This document shows, piece after piece, positions 53,704-64,000 of a stretch of DNA of 64,000 bases. The position numbers were made by a program, and so were the translations under genes. Source of the DNA: Parietaria judaica (Eukaryota > Streptophyta > Magnoliopsida > Rosales > Urticaceae). The notes under the pieces were generated by a model, which made no database searches, had not been told where the DNA came from, and saw only the letters and a program-made list of their open reading frames with translations. Numbering within the stretch: the stretch's first letter is position 1; each line of letters opens with the position of its first letter. Location of the stretch: positions 18,508,001-18,572,000 of the forward strand of contig OX940860.1 in the NCBI GenBank assembly GCA_954871525.1, given 5' to 3'.

Positions 53704-56700
53704 TTAAAATCTTTTTCGCTTGCACCAACACAAGTACTGAGGGATCGGTCCATAGTCGCCAATGATCCAAGCGTGTTCCGAAACTTGTTCAAGAGTCAAC
53801 CTCTCAGCCGGGTCTGCAAAAAGATGATTTCATGGTTTCATAACCGCAAGATTCGCAATGGTTTCTAAGAGTGAAACGGAATGTTGAGAAATTTAGCTGA
53901 CCTTTGCAAAGAAGCCCTTCTAAAAGATTCTTTAATTCTGGATTCAAGTCGTCCGGGAGAATCAACGGGTTGTGAACGATCTGCGAGAAGGAATTATCAG
54001 CGGGTTGGAATCTAAATCGAGCACTAATATCAACACGAGTATTCACAAGAGTAATTATCAGCCACTAGTATGTGCATTGCACGTGGTTTGAATTTTGAAA
54101 TTTAGCAAAAATCTACACAAATAAAGTTTAGGCAGGAACTGCGACTACATGACAAATTCAGGGTCACGGTTAAGAATTACACTACTTCACAAATAAAAGC
54201 TATGATCATACCTTGTCATAAGTGTCCTGCAATGTCTCTCCCAGAAATGGATATTGCCCGAGAATCATACAATAGAGGGTCACGCCAAGGGCCCACGTAT
54301 CAGCCGCTTTCCCTCTGTACGTCACACCTGTTGCCAAATCAAGAGCATTTTGTTCGGTCTATTTAGTCAACTCCAAGCTCGTTGAATCAAAAGAAAAACA
54401 TGGGACTAAGTTAAGTTGACTTCTAAACTAAGTTTGCACTGAGATTGTGTTCGAGCATGAAATTAAGGACTAAGATGTGATTATATACTATAAATAAATA
54501 AATGTAAATCGCTTGGCGTTGTACTAGCATCGTTTGACTCCTCGATTTTGATCAGTTTAATTCTGATTCCTAATGTTAAAACGGACCAGAAGTTTATATT
54601 AATCCTTATGTTCGGTCTGATATTCTTAGGCTGAGAACCCTAACTTAAAGCTTTTGATAGATTTAAAAAGTAAATTCTAACCTAGACAACACTCAGGTGC
54701 GGTGAAAACTGGTGTCCCGGGAGATCGCCGAAGCTCATCATTATCATCCTGGATAAAGATAACATAATTATAACATAGCAAATCAAACAATATTTTTTGC
54801 TTGAATCATTAAATTTCACAGAGACACTATTATGCAAGATTGCAACTCATGATTTTATTTTTTTCAAGAACAGAAAAAGAACTCATATAGCATTGGATCA
54901 ACGGTCTCAGGAGTCTCGTTACCTCAAAAACCTGGCTAACGTTAAAATCTCCAATCTTCACTGTTCCATCGCGAGTTACCAACAGGTTATCCGGTTTGAT
55001 ATCCCCGTGAATAATATTCTGTTTTTGCAGAACAAGAAAATATAGTATGAATCTTTGTTGGTCCACAAAAATGAGTAGTTTTTGTTAATAATGGTTATGA
55101 GCTCAATTACGGGGAACGGAAAAGAATCACGTCAGTTTGTAGGTTAACATATACATATAGAGTGCCATTCAGGCACATCATTATATGCTTAGTTGGTAGG
55201 CCTAAAACCGATAATTTCAAGAAACATCAATATTGATTTATTTTTTTTATACATAACTTCTCTAAACTAAGCCACTTTTACTCTAAGATAGAAACCTGCT
55301 TTGATATTACACTAATTCGAATAAGCTTCCCCTACCAAAAGACTAAACTACCCTTTGTAACCTATACTATGTTTCTGGGAAGTGAACAAATTCTGTTCTG
55401 GAGGCTAACTTTTAGCAAACAATAAGAAAATAAAACCAAGCTATGTACAGTATGCAAATAGACGAGACGAGACGGAGGCGAAATTTTGCGTTTATACATG
55501 AGCATGGAGGTACATTAGCCCCGAGACTATATCCTGCAAGTACTTTCTAGTAGTATTTTCTCCTAAGCAACCTGGCGGACCAGAACCCTCACAAACCCAT
55601 TTGCCTTCAACGTACTCGAGAACTGTGAGGAAAACCAAAGGATAATTTGAAGTCACTGTCAAATACAAGGTCCAAAAATCAATCCCGAAAGTTGATAAAA
55701 AGAAATTTGGAAACACATATACATACCCATGTAAAAATGATCGGTTTCTGGATCATTGATCACTTCAATGAGATTTACTATATTAGGATGCTGCAGCATC
55801 TTCATAATTAGTACCTGTACAAAAAGCAATGCCGCAACATGCACACAAGAATCATCAAGAGAGTTCAATAAACAGTGATTGCCATCAATGTTCCGTGAAC
55901 TTTACATTTTGGTGCATTTTGCCCCCTTAACTTTAGTAAAAGAATTTTGGCAGCAATGCCCCCTACCCCTAGGGTTAAAAAATGAAGATTTTTTTTACTT
56001 GTGCACAAGACATGACTAGTTTGAGGATGTTTTCATCAAAAACAAACAAATTTCTCTTATCTTGTATGTTTTAAGATTGATAGTTCTTGAATGACAGGAC
56101 ACAATTTTTTTATTGCTTCATAATAATCCCATAATGTAGTAAATTAATTTTGTTCGGGAATTAACTGACAATAATACCTTTAACTAATTCATGCGTTGCG
56201 ACAAATTAAAAATTTCCTTTATTTTTAACGCATAGGGGCAAATGCTACTTTTCGGAAGTACACTGGACAGCGCTGCCAAGAATTAAAGTTCAAGGGACAA
56301 CTGCACGAACATGTAAAGTGCAGAGGGCATTTCTGCCAATTACTCTCAAAACATATGGAAAGCAAAAAAGGAGATTCTAAATAAGCACAACAGCATTGAA
56401 GTTTAAGATTGTAAACATATTATTTTGCGTGATATAAGATCACCAAAAATGTTCAATAGCAATAGGAACAATAACAGAGACAATTATTACCTCACGGAAA
56501 ACATCTGTCATAGCTGTCTCTGAAGGTGCAACGCGTTGCTTCAACAAATGAGACTTATGAAAAGACTGCATATATAAAAAAACTTAAGTTTCAAACTGAA
56601 CTGATAAAATAATCCCTCATTATCAGGTTTACTAAACACACCTTAATTGCATAATGTTTTCCGTCAGCGCGGCTTCGATAAAGAACCTATTGTATATATA

Positions 56701-57578
56701 CAATAAAACATCAATGAAACATCTCACCAACATAAGGTACAAATAACACAATTTGTAATCAGTGCTTACCACTTTACCGTAACTACCCGCACCAATCTTG
56801 TACTCGCGAACATATTCATTAACCATTTTGGTTCCATTCTCATCCTGAAGATATATTATTACGAGTTGTTAAAATTCTGGCAAAGCCGGATGTAAGGTCA
56901 AGATGACCGTGATATAGCATCTATGTATTCAACAAAAACATAAGATACTTTGCAACCAGGAAACACGGAAAAAATGCCCGGCAAAATAACCTAGTAAGCT
57001 CACAAACATAGACTATGAGCAAGGAAAACAACTAACAACACATATGTGGTGAATGCTTGACGGTGAACTTACCTAATAAACATCTATAAATTACTAAATG
57101 AATTACACTATTCTATCGTCATAAAACGCATGACAATGTCTAAGAAAGAATTTCCATGTGCATTTTTCTAATGAATTACCCGAGTAGTATATCTCCTCAG
57201 GCTTCATATAAAAAAGTAAAATTAGCTCTAATTAACGAAAATTACCTCCGTACGAACGAGGGTATGCGTTTCTTTAACAGGGAACTGCCTGCAAACCATT
57301 CCATTCTGTTCCCTCAAGAGTAGAATGTCTTCAGAACATTTCTGACGCTTTGGCGACTCGTCCTCACTGTTGCTTTGCGCCTCACCCTCGTCGCGATTAC
57401 CGGTGCTCGTGAAGTCATTGTACGAAGAACACTCGTCTTCATCTTCCTCTTCATCGTCGTCAATATCTCTCTCTCTCTCCAACAAATACTCTTGCGAATA
57501 GCAGTTGTTGAATCTAGGGGTCGGCCTAACAAGCGGGTTTCGCTTTCTGCTGAACCCGAAACAACTACAGCAACCCAT
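53704..57578 (-). CDS. GRIK: GRIK/SnAK-type protein kinase (SnRK1-activating kinase)
   Basis: Eleven coding exons with GT-AG borders join in phase to 1209 nt (402 residues): 57246-57578, 56770-56844, 56642-56686, 56491-56565, 55727-55814, 55498-55622, 54923-55018, 54682-54748, 54212-54327, 53902-53980, 53704-53813. The start MGCCSCFGF is a likely myristoylation/palmitoylation signal. An acidic region precedes the kinase domain, which has IGAGSYGKV (128-136), lysine 151 in YAIK, HGDIKPDN (Asp 253), GDFN replacing DFG (271-273) and GTPVFTAPE. HGD and DF(S/N) are features of GRIK/LKB1-CaMKK-like plant kinases. Arabidopsis GRIKs phosphorylate the activation loop of SnRK1 (and SOS2). The C-terminus ends early, at CWCKRKRF, shorter than in Arabidopsis. 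Confidence 0.93.
55888..56345. mobile_element. fold-back MITE-like element in a GRIK intron
   Basis: The left arm (GTGAACTTTACATTTTGGTGCA, TAACTTTAGTAAAAG, TTTTGGCAGCAATGCCCCC) is mirrored on the right by TTGGCAGAAATGCCC, GCACTTTACATG and CCCTTGAACTTTAATTCTTGG read in reverse. Arms are about 70-80 bp and diverged, with no coding capacity. It lies in the large intron between the fourth and fifth coding exons. Confidence 0.5.
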
Positions 57579-58200
57579 AAATTTAGAAATAGCACAGTCC
57601 TTACTGAACATCAGAATCACAGCAATTCTAACTCCCGAAACCTGCAAAGCAATGATCTTTAACATAAAAAAAACCGAACAAAACAAGTACACGAAGATCC
57701 AATAAACAATTTACGCACCTGATTTCACGGCGACGGGACGGGCTACGAGCCCGGGTTCAGCTATTCTAGCGGATGCCATTCAGCCAAATGAAGGAAGGAA
57801 TTCGAATGATCAAATCCATTGCTATTCAAACCCAGCATCGCGATCACTGCAGATTTATAGCCAAAAAAGCATCGACAACCTCCGAAATCCTCCGAACAAC
57901 AATACGTTGACCTTGTCCTGCAAATGCAGCCAATAAAAAAAAAATCGAAGAGGACAAAGCATCAGAAGCCATCGAGGCACGAACGATAGCGACACAATTC
58001 CAAATACCGAAGCTTCTGGAGACGAAATTAAACATAAAAAAAGAGCCGTACCTTGTTCACGGAGACAAGGCGACGCGTTGCTGATGGAAAACTTCGATGT
58101 TCGATAGTTTTCGCCTCCGTTTCTCCTTCGATTGTTTAAACCCTAATCCGCGTCGAGGAATCCACCATGAGCGAGCGATTCGGAGCTGGAGAGCGAAAAC
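57579..58200 (-). promoter_or_regulatory. 5' leader of the GRIK gene with introns and uORFs
   Basis: Apparent noncoding leader exons are 57579-57641, 57719-57917 and 58052 to about 58200, each with GT-AG borders. The middle exon contains two upstream ATGs: a 17-codon ORF (MDLIIRIPS...) and a longer one starting MASARIAEPGL that closes in the next exon. Such uORFs could lower kinase translation. A (GA)n tract at 58224-58242 lies just upstream. Confidence 0.55.
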
Positions 58201-58242
58201 GCAATGGCGAAACTAAAAAAAGCAGAGAGAGAGAGAGAGAGA

Positions 58243-58878
58243 AGCGACGGTGAGAATTGAAACCCTAGAAAAGCGAGTCGAGAGGTGAGACGCGGGGACT
58301 CGATTGGGGGAGATGCGATGCTATGCGAGTGAGCTGTTTGTCTAAGGGGTCTATTTGAAAGGTTTTTTTAGTGAGAGGGGCAAAATCGGATATTTTATAT
58401 AAAGATTCAGACAATTATCACAGAATACGGGGGTTGAAACTTGAAATTGAAAGAGTGTTTTTTTTTTTTTCGTTATTGGCGGCGAAAATACTTAACTACG
58501 TCGAAAGGCATTTTAATATTTATTTTAATTTTTTACGGCAAAACTATGTAATTATGATAAATTTTGTAATTTAATACATATTCTCATGTTTTGACAGCGA
58601 AAATATTTAACTAAGACGAATTTTGTATTTTAATTTTTAACATAAAGAATACTCATATTTTTATACAAGAGATGAGAGTATGTTATTAAATTCTCATTTT
58701 TTATTGGCTAAAGTTAAATTATTATTTAATGGCAAAAGTACTCATATTATTATACACGGGCTAATACAAGGTAAAGCAATGTATAAGAATTGTATAAGCT
58801 CATGATAAAATGAGTACTTTTGTTTTTACAAAATAAAGTGCAAGATTTGTTGTAGTTAAGTGTTTTTGTCCTAACGAA
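58243..58878. other. intergenic DNA between GRIK and PDX2, no gene seen
   Basis: The sequence is AT-rich with repeated phrases GGCGAAAATA / ACGGCAAAA and TTAACTACGTCG. Nothing else is recognised. Confidence 0.5.
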
Positions 58879-59082
58879 GCAAGCTTGACCTAGTGGTAAC
58901 TCCACTACACCTCTATTCAAGAGGTCACGGGTTCAAACCCCATGAGATTCAAATGAGTTCCCCATTTACATATGTAAACTGGTCCGATAGTGACACATGT
59001 TCTTACACTGAATATATTTAGTAACGCGGTAGTGCATTGTAACCTTGTCAATAGTACCACCTCATTAAAAAAAAAAAAATTG
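58879..59082 (+). mobile_element. tRNA-derived SINE
   Basis: The head looks like a tRNA: an A-box-like TGACCTAGTGGTAAC is followed by a B box GGTTCAAACCC with about 35 bases between. A tRNA-unrelated body and a poly-A tail (59069-59081) follow. Possible short duplications (TTGTCCTAAC before, TTGTCGTCAAC after) are imperfect. Pol III transcription from the internal boxes and LINE-driven movement are typical of the class. Confidence 0.65.
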
Positions 59083-59685
59083 TCGTCAACAAATAAAAAT
59101 AGGTATTGAAGTGCTACACTCGTCGTAATTAAATATTTTTACCAAAAAACAAAAGACATTAAAATACAACATTCGTGATAGTTAAATATTTTTACCGCCA
59201 ATAACTTTTTCTCTTTTAATTTTGCAATTACGTGGAGTATTATTCCGCTTGAGCGATAGAAGAATAAGCAATCACTCAATTTTTTATATATAATTAATTC
59301 GATCGGCTCCTAAAATATGATAATAGACATGTGGGTCATGATGGTGTCACAATTCATACATACATTATTCTATATGATTCTTTTCTTGACTAATTTGGTA
59401 ATGAAGAGGTTGTTCGGCAATAAAATAGTATGATGTAGTGATTTATTGACTTAATTTCAATCCCTATTCTACTCTATTTTCCTAGAAAAATATCATAGAA
59501 CTTTATTTTCCCAATAATTTTGTTTTTATTATCATAGAGAAACAGTAATTCAAATCAGGAAAATTCACCTTTTATACACAAAATCACATAAAATCATTTC
59601 TATACCTCGAAAGGGCTAAGATAGAAATAGAAATCGATTTTTAGGACTCTTAAGCTTTGCTTTATAACCCCTCTATAGAATATAG
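59083..59685. other. intergenic DNA, no gene seen
   Basis: AT-rich sequence without a recognisable element. Confidence 0.5.
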
Positions 59686-59690
59686 AGAAC

Positions 59691-60528
59691 TGTTGACGTG
59701 GTTTCCCACCTCAAACAGTCAAGTGTGACTTGTGAGTGTATGATATTTATTAAATGAACAACTTGGTGGAATTCGATCTCTCACGTTGCAAGCTCTCGAT
59801 TCACTCTAGATATATATGTATATATATAAGCGATATAAATAAGACGAGGGATTTTTTAGAGAAGTTCGTCCCAAGGCGGTAGTTGACTACGTCCTTTGTA
59901 TGTTTATTGCGACAAATAGCATGAACGGATAGCTACAAACAACAAATCACGTTTTAAGCAAGAGAAAGAAAAAGAGAGAATGAAAAGAATACAACAGAAT
60001 CTTCAAGTAGACAGAAATGACGGGTAGAAATCTCTTGATATATTCTCTCAGGGATGCGTATTTATTGATCTGAGATTGAGCTTGGTATTTATAGGCTTCA
60101 ATTCTTCCCGTTGAACCTCCAGGAATCGTGGAGTCTTCCCTCCGGGCTGACTGGGCTGAATAGCTTGTCTTGTGACACGTATCCCATGACTCTGTCTTCT
60201 TTGTTGAGTTTGAATTGTGCCCGTTGAAGGCTTGACTTTGTACTTCTGGTCTTCAGTTGGTGTTTGAATTGAGATGACGGGTAGGATGTGTGACGATCCT
60301 ATCTTTACTCTCTTGGGCTAGCGATGGACTGCTTTTGGGCTTTTGGGCCGAGTAGCTTCCTGCTAATTGAGCTTTATTCTTCTGAGAGAATGGGCTTCTC
60401 GAATGGACTTTTTATGAATTAGAGATTTAATTCTTTTTGAAGCCTTTTATTTATTATTTGTAAATTTAATTAATTCACAACTTAGTACTTTATGTCATAT
60501 TAAATAATGACGAATTTGCACATCAACA
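59691..60528 (-). mobile_element. solo LTR, 838 bp
   Basis: The sequence runs TGTTGACGTGG ... TGCACATCAACA, with the perfect 5-bp duplication AGAAC at 59686-59690 and 60529-60533. A TATA box on the minus strand (GCCTATAAATACC, about 60088-60100) gives the orientation. No gag-pol remains. Confidence 0.85.
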
Positions 60529-60533
60529 AGAAC

Positions 60534-61015
60534 CATGAATGGATAAACATGCCTATCTAAGTATATAACAAGTGAATAACTTTGACATCACTCTGCTATA
60601 TATATGAGTGAACAATTAGATCTTTGAGCCGATATTTTACAAACAACATGTTGGATATCACAAACTTTTGGTATTTTTACGAAGAAACTCGATTTCGTTT
60701 ATCATATTAGAAAAAGATAAAATTTTACTTTATGGCGTATTCAATATATGATTGCGATAATATAAGTATTCAATAGGACCAAAATGTACCATAAAATGTC
60801 TGCATTGGCTTGAATGTATTATAAAATGTACATTGACTTCCAACTCCAAGTAGCGAAATGTCCATCCACCACAATATTATTAAAACTGAAAACTAATATG
60901 TTGGTATTTTCCACATTATATTTCCATAGGAAAATAGACAGAATAGTCTCATAACATTCGATATAAGAAGTTTAGATTTAATATATATATATACTATTTA
61001 AATAATTAACATAAT
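60534..61015. other. intergenic DNA upstream of tRNA-Ala
   Basis: No gene is seen. An (AT)n stretch lies just 5' of the tRNA. Confidence 0.5.
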
Positions 61016-61088
61016 GGGGATGTAGCTCACATGGTAGAGCGCTCGCTTTGCATGCGAGAGGTACGGGGTTCGATACCCCGCATCTCCA
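61016..61088 (+). tRNA. tRNA-Ala (anticodon UGC)
   Basis: 73 nt fold as a full cloverleaf. The acceptor stem GGGGATG/CATCTCC contains the G3:U70 pair that marks alanine tRNAs. The D-arm is GCTC...GAGC, the anticodon stem CTCGC/GCGAG with loop TTTGCAT (anticodon TGC), and the T arm CGGGG-TTCGATA-CCCCG. The discriminator is A. There is no intron and CCA is not encoded, as in eukaryotes. A T5 run at about 61100 serves as a Pol III terminator. Confidence 0.96.
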
Positions 61089-62160
61089 CTCTCAAGTAGT
61101 TTTTAATTAGTTGTCGTTTGCAAGTTTTTCACAAAAGTTGAATTTTTATTAGTCATTGCACTCTTCTTTAATTAAAAACGTGTTTTGAATTCTTGTTTTG
61201 ATATAAAATTATTGTTGCAACCTATATTTATATTAGTATAAATATTACTATTATATAACGTTCAGCTATACCTTGGCCGAAGCCCCCCAAAACTTTTTTA
61301 ATTCCTATTAGCTTCAAGCAATTAACACGTGTGAGCCTCTATAAAATTAAAAATCCAGCCCTCCTAATAATTTTTTAATTGTTATTAGGCCCAAAGTCAA
61401 GTCCAAATACAACTTTAGTAAATTAGAACCCACTCTCTCCGATTTCTGGTTCCGCCTATCGGTAAACCTTAAAACGCATAAAAAGTCAATATCTATCAGT
61501 AAATTCGTTAAAAAAAAAAAAAAAAAAAAAACCATCATTTTTACCGGTATTAAGAAGCATGTCTTTTTAACACTTAAAAAGCAATATGCCTTTTAGAATA
61601 AGGGAAATTTTGTATGAAATTCAAATTCAAATACCAACAACGATGGCCGAATATGGTGCGTTGTCGTTGTTGCCACCGTCCATGATGCTCGTTCCTCGTG
61701 GATAGATCATAAAACAAGGTCAAGAGTTATAGGGTTTTTGAATTCTAGAAAGAGAACTACTAAAAATATGCTACAACTTAGTATTTGTCATAACCTAAAT
61801 AAAGATAACCCGTTATTAAATAAAAGGATATTTGTGCCAAAAGTACCACAAAATATCTCCTTGTACGCGATATATTCTAAATTGATTTTTTTTTTTTTTT
61901 TGGGAAAAAATTCAAAAAAATCAACACAAGGTCCTACATAAGTTCCAATATTTATTTTCATTGTGTAAAAGTTCCAAAAAATAAGAAAAAATCCTGCTAT
62001 AGTTTCAAATTTCTTAAAGCAGAACCATATCTTAAAACTTTTACCAAAATAAAATAAAATTTACAATATACCGCGTAAAAAAAAAAAATTACTTTATCGT
62101 AATTTTTGCCGCAAATATCCCTTGGTATTGGTAAATGTAAATCTAGACACGCGACAGAAG
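61089..62160. other. intergenic DNA upstream of PDX2
   Basis: There is a poly-A run at about 61511-61531 and poly-T/A runs near 61887 and 62078. A repeated phrase around AAGTTCCAA occurs at 61941-61975. No gene is seen. Confidence 0.5.
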
Positions 62161-62162
62161 AG

Positions 62163-62165
<3 letters not shown>

Positions 62166-62202
<37 letters not shown>
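62166..62202. repeat. (GA)n microsatellite in PDX2 leader
   Basis: About 18 GA units lie 75 bases before the start codon, in the probable 5' untranslated region. Confidence 0.95.
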
Positions 62203-62205
<3 letters not shown>

Positions 62206-62276
62206 GAGTCCACTCGCGCCATACGAAGAACGAGAGGCCTCGCAGCCGCCACTTCGCTCTCCTCTCGCGCGCTGCC

Positions 62277-62538
62277 ATGGCTGAAGTCGGCGTTCTCGCT
62301 CTACAGGGCTCCTACAACGAGCACATTGCAGGTTTCGATTCGTGAAAGTAACCATTGGCTTCTTCCTTCTATCAAGGAATTCTCATTGTTTGCGTCTTCT
62401 TGCTTGTGTAGCGCTGAGAAGGCTTGGAGTGAAGGGCGTCGAGATAAGGAAGCCAGACCAGCTACAGACCATCGCCTCGCTCATAATTCCCGGCGGCGAG
62501 AGCACCACCATGGCCAAGCTCGCCGAGTACCATAACCT

Positions 62539-62575
<37 letters not shown>

Positions 62576-63445
62576 ATTATATGTTGGTTAAGATTCTGAT
62601 TGATTTGTGGAATTTGAAAAGGAGAGAATTTCATTTTGTGGCGCTTTTGAAAGAAGTTTGGTTATTTTAGTTCTTTGTTTTTTGTTCTTGTTGTGTGTTC
62701 ATTCTCAAAGTTGGTTCCTTTTTTCTGTCACGGAAACGTGTGAACAGTTTCCGGCGTTGCGGGAATTTGTTAAAAACGGAAAGCCCGTTTGGGGGACTTG
62801 TGCAGGGCTTATCTTCTTGGCGAACAACGCGACGGGTCGGTTTTCGTGTTTCCTATATGTACTTTTTTCTTTTTAGTGTGAGTTGGTCTTAAGTTTTTAA
62901 TTATGGTGTAAATTTTTCAGGGCAAAAAATCGGGGGCCAGACTCTGATCGGAGGCCTGGATTGCACGGTGAACCGGAATTTTTTTGGCAGTCAGGTGATA
63001 ATAGCTTAAATTCTTTCTGTTTAGCTAGGTTTATGTCAGTGATCCTAGCATCGTCTCGTAAGTTAACAAATATTCTGTGTTTGATAAATTCCGTTAGAAC
63101 TTTATGCACTTGCCTTCGAGGATATATGCACTTGCCTCGACGTGTCCGTGTTTGCATGTTTCGGTTTCTATTAATCTGAATGGAGAGAAATCGGAATTTC
63201 TTATCACTGATCTTTGCTTTTGTTCTCTGTTTGCTTTTTATTTCTCACTGATTCAAACAAAAATGTTATATTTCTTTTTCTTTCAGATTCAGAGTTTTGA
63301 GGCGGAGATTCCAGTGCCGGAGCTGTCATCCAAGGAGGGTGGTCCTGAGACGTTTCGTGGCGTATTCATCCGAGCTCCAGCTATTATTGAAGTGGGCCCA
63401 GAAGTTCAGGTGCTCGCTGACTACTCTGTTCCATCGAATGAAAAG
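62277..63445 (+). CDS. PDX2: PDX2, pyridoxal 5'-phosphate synthase glutaminase subunit (partial, 5' exons)
   Basis: Five exons join in phase to 504 nt (168 codons): 62277-62331, 62412-62539, 62748-62835, 62921-62994, 63287-63445. PDX2 (bacterial PdxT) is a class I glutamine amidotransferase that supplies ammonia to PDX1 for vitamin B6 synthesis in the cytosol. The sequence shows the start [16 protein letters not shown], the PGGEST loop (residues 45-50), the nucleophile Cys79 in [29 protein letters not shown] and GVFIRAPAI. The His/Glu catalytic pair and about 85 more residues lie in exons beyond the right edge. The donor after exon 5 is AAAAG-GTCCGT. The start is the first ATG after the GA-rich leader. 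Confidence 0.95.
62540..62573. repeat. (TC)n microsatellite starting at a PDX2 splice donor
   Basis: The donor of exon 2 is GTCTCT, and the tract TCTCTC... runs directly from it for about 33 bases into the intron. Confidence 0.92.
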
Positions 63446-64000
63446 GTCCGTAACACTCTCTTCTGAATCGAGAACCGTCAGTTAGACTTGGGAGGCCAAG
63501 CAATTTTATTTTATTTTCAAATATAACTGGGCTAAAATGCTTACATTTTTTTTTAAATCATAACTAATTATGTAATTATTCAAAATTGCACCAGGTAAGC
63601 CCGGTCCCAGGTCCGCATTGCTCTCTAGGGAAACTACGCTAGTTAAATGAGATTAATATTCTCAATATACTTTGTAGCATTCTCATCAGCATAAGGCCCT
63701 TTAAATAGACCAGGAATAAGGAGACGAAAGGTTACATCGGAAAATGAACAAACAACGAAAGACATGTCGGGAAATGAAACGACACAAACATAAACGCTCA
63801 TCCATAATGGGCCTCTGGTCTTGAAAACAATCACTTGGTCTTCTACTAAATGGTTAAAGTTGTGTTTCAATGTTTCTCTAAGAATTCTGGTGATTTAATT
63901 GGGAGTAATTTCGGTTTGTAAGTTTTGTCTCTCTCGAAAAACAGGGGTAAATCCTCAGAGAGATTTCTTTTTACGCATGTATACATACATACATACATAC
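63446..64000 (+). other. PDX2 intron, running off the window
   Basis: The next expected PDX2 coding segment is not present up to base 64000, so this is a long intron. It ends in a (CATA)n microsatellite at about 63978-64000. Confidence 0.65.

Noticed and set aside
58879..58960. A functional tRNA gene
   Set aside because: A and B boxes are present, but the acceptor and anticodon stems do not pair and a poly-A-tailed body follows, so it is a SINE head.
62106..62535. Arg/Glu- and Ser/Leu-rich ORFs over the PDX2 first exons
   Set aside because: They come from (GA)n and (TC)n microsatellites and other frames of PDX2.
1..64000. CRISPR arrays, operons or bacterial-type mobile islands
   Set aside because: No regularly spaced short direct repeats with unique spacers and no prokaryotic gene organisation were seen; the window is plant nuclear DNA.

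Overview
This is a stretch of nuclear DNA from a flowering plant, most likely a eudicot. The evidence is AT-rich intergenic DNA, spliced genes with GT-AG introns, Ty1-copia, Gypsy, LINE, SINE, hAT and MITE elements, a eukaryotic tRNA-Ala, and plant-specific genes (GRIK-type kinase, PDX2, auxin response factor and polygalacturonase relics). I cannot name the species. Most of the window is repeat-derived. Intact host genes are two RING-H2 proteins (20.3-21.0 kb, 40.7-41.3 kb), a GRIK-type kinase (53.7-58.2 kb, minus), a tRNA-Ala(UGC) (61.0 kb) and the 5' part of PDX2 (62.3 kb to the right edge).

Left part (0-17.2 kb): the 3' part of a copia element with one in-frame stop, inserted into a fold-back MITE; AT-rich DNA with more fold-back elements and microsatellites; then a 4.6-kb LTR element (12575-17177) that has LTRs, a primer site and a gag ORF but no pol (TR-GAG type), flanked by a perfect 5-bp target duplication.

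Middle (17.2-53.1 kb): a dispersed, triplicated block carrying RING-H2 genes. Copy A has a MITE at its TATA region and a duplicated 5' leader. Copy B looks cleanest. Copy C is a pseudogene broken by a hAT transposon and by frameshifts. Between the copies lie a Gypsy remnant, an auxin-response-factor pseudogene split by a solo LTR, a fragment of a tRNA uracil-5-methyltransferase gene, a 5.1-kb hAT element, a broken polygalacturonase, a rearranged copia fragment with LTR sequence in opposite orientations at its two ends, and a very young copia element (41771-47494) with identical 105-bp LTRs and one in-frame TAG between gag and pol.

The most unusual object is a 603-bp near-perfect palindrome (29314-29916) inside the hAT transposase gene. 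Each 297-nt arm carries a 5S-rRNA-gene-like internal promoter region, and the whole is flanked by a 5-bp target duplication. It looks like two inverted Cassandra-type LTRs that inserted as one unit.

Right part (53.7-64 kb): GRIK and PDX2 lie head to head. Both are single-copy-type genes whose Arabidopsis homologues have consecutive locus numbers, so this looks like conserved microsynteny. The kinase acts upstream of SnRK1 energy signalling, and PDX2 is the glutaminase subunit of vitamin B6 synthesis. The rest of the window shows no operon-like organisation. Coordinates of splice sites are by-eye readings of GT-AG signals and reading phase.
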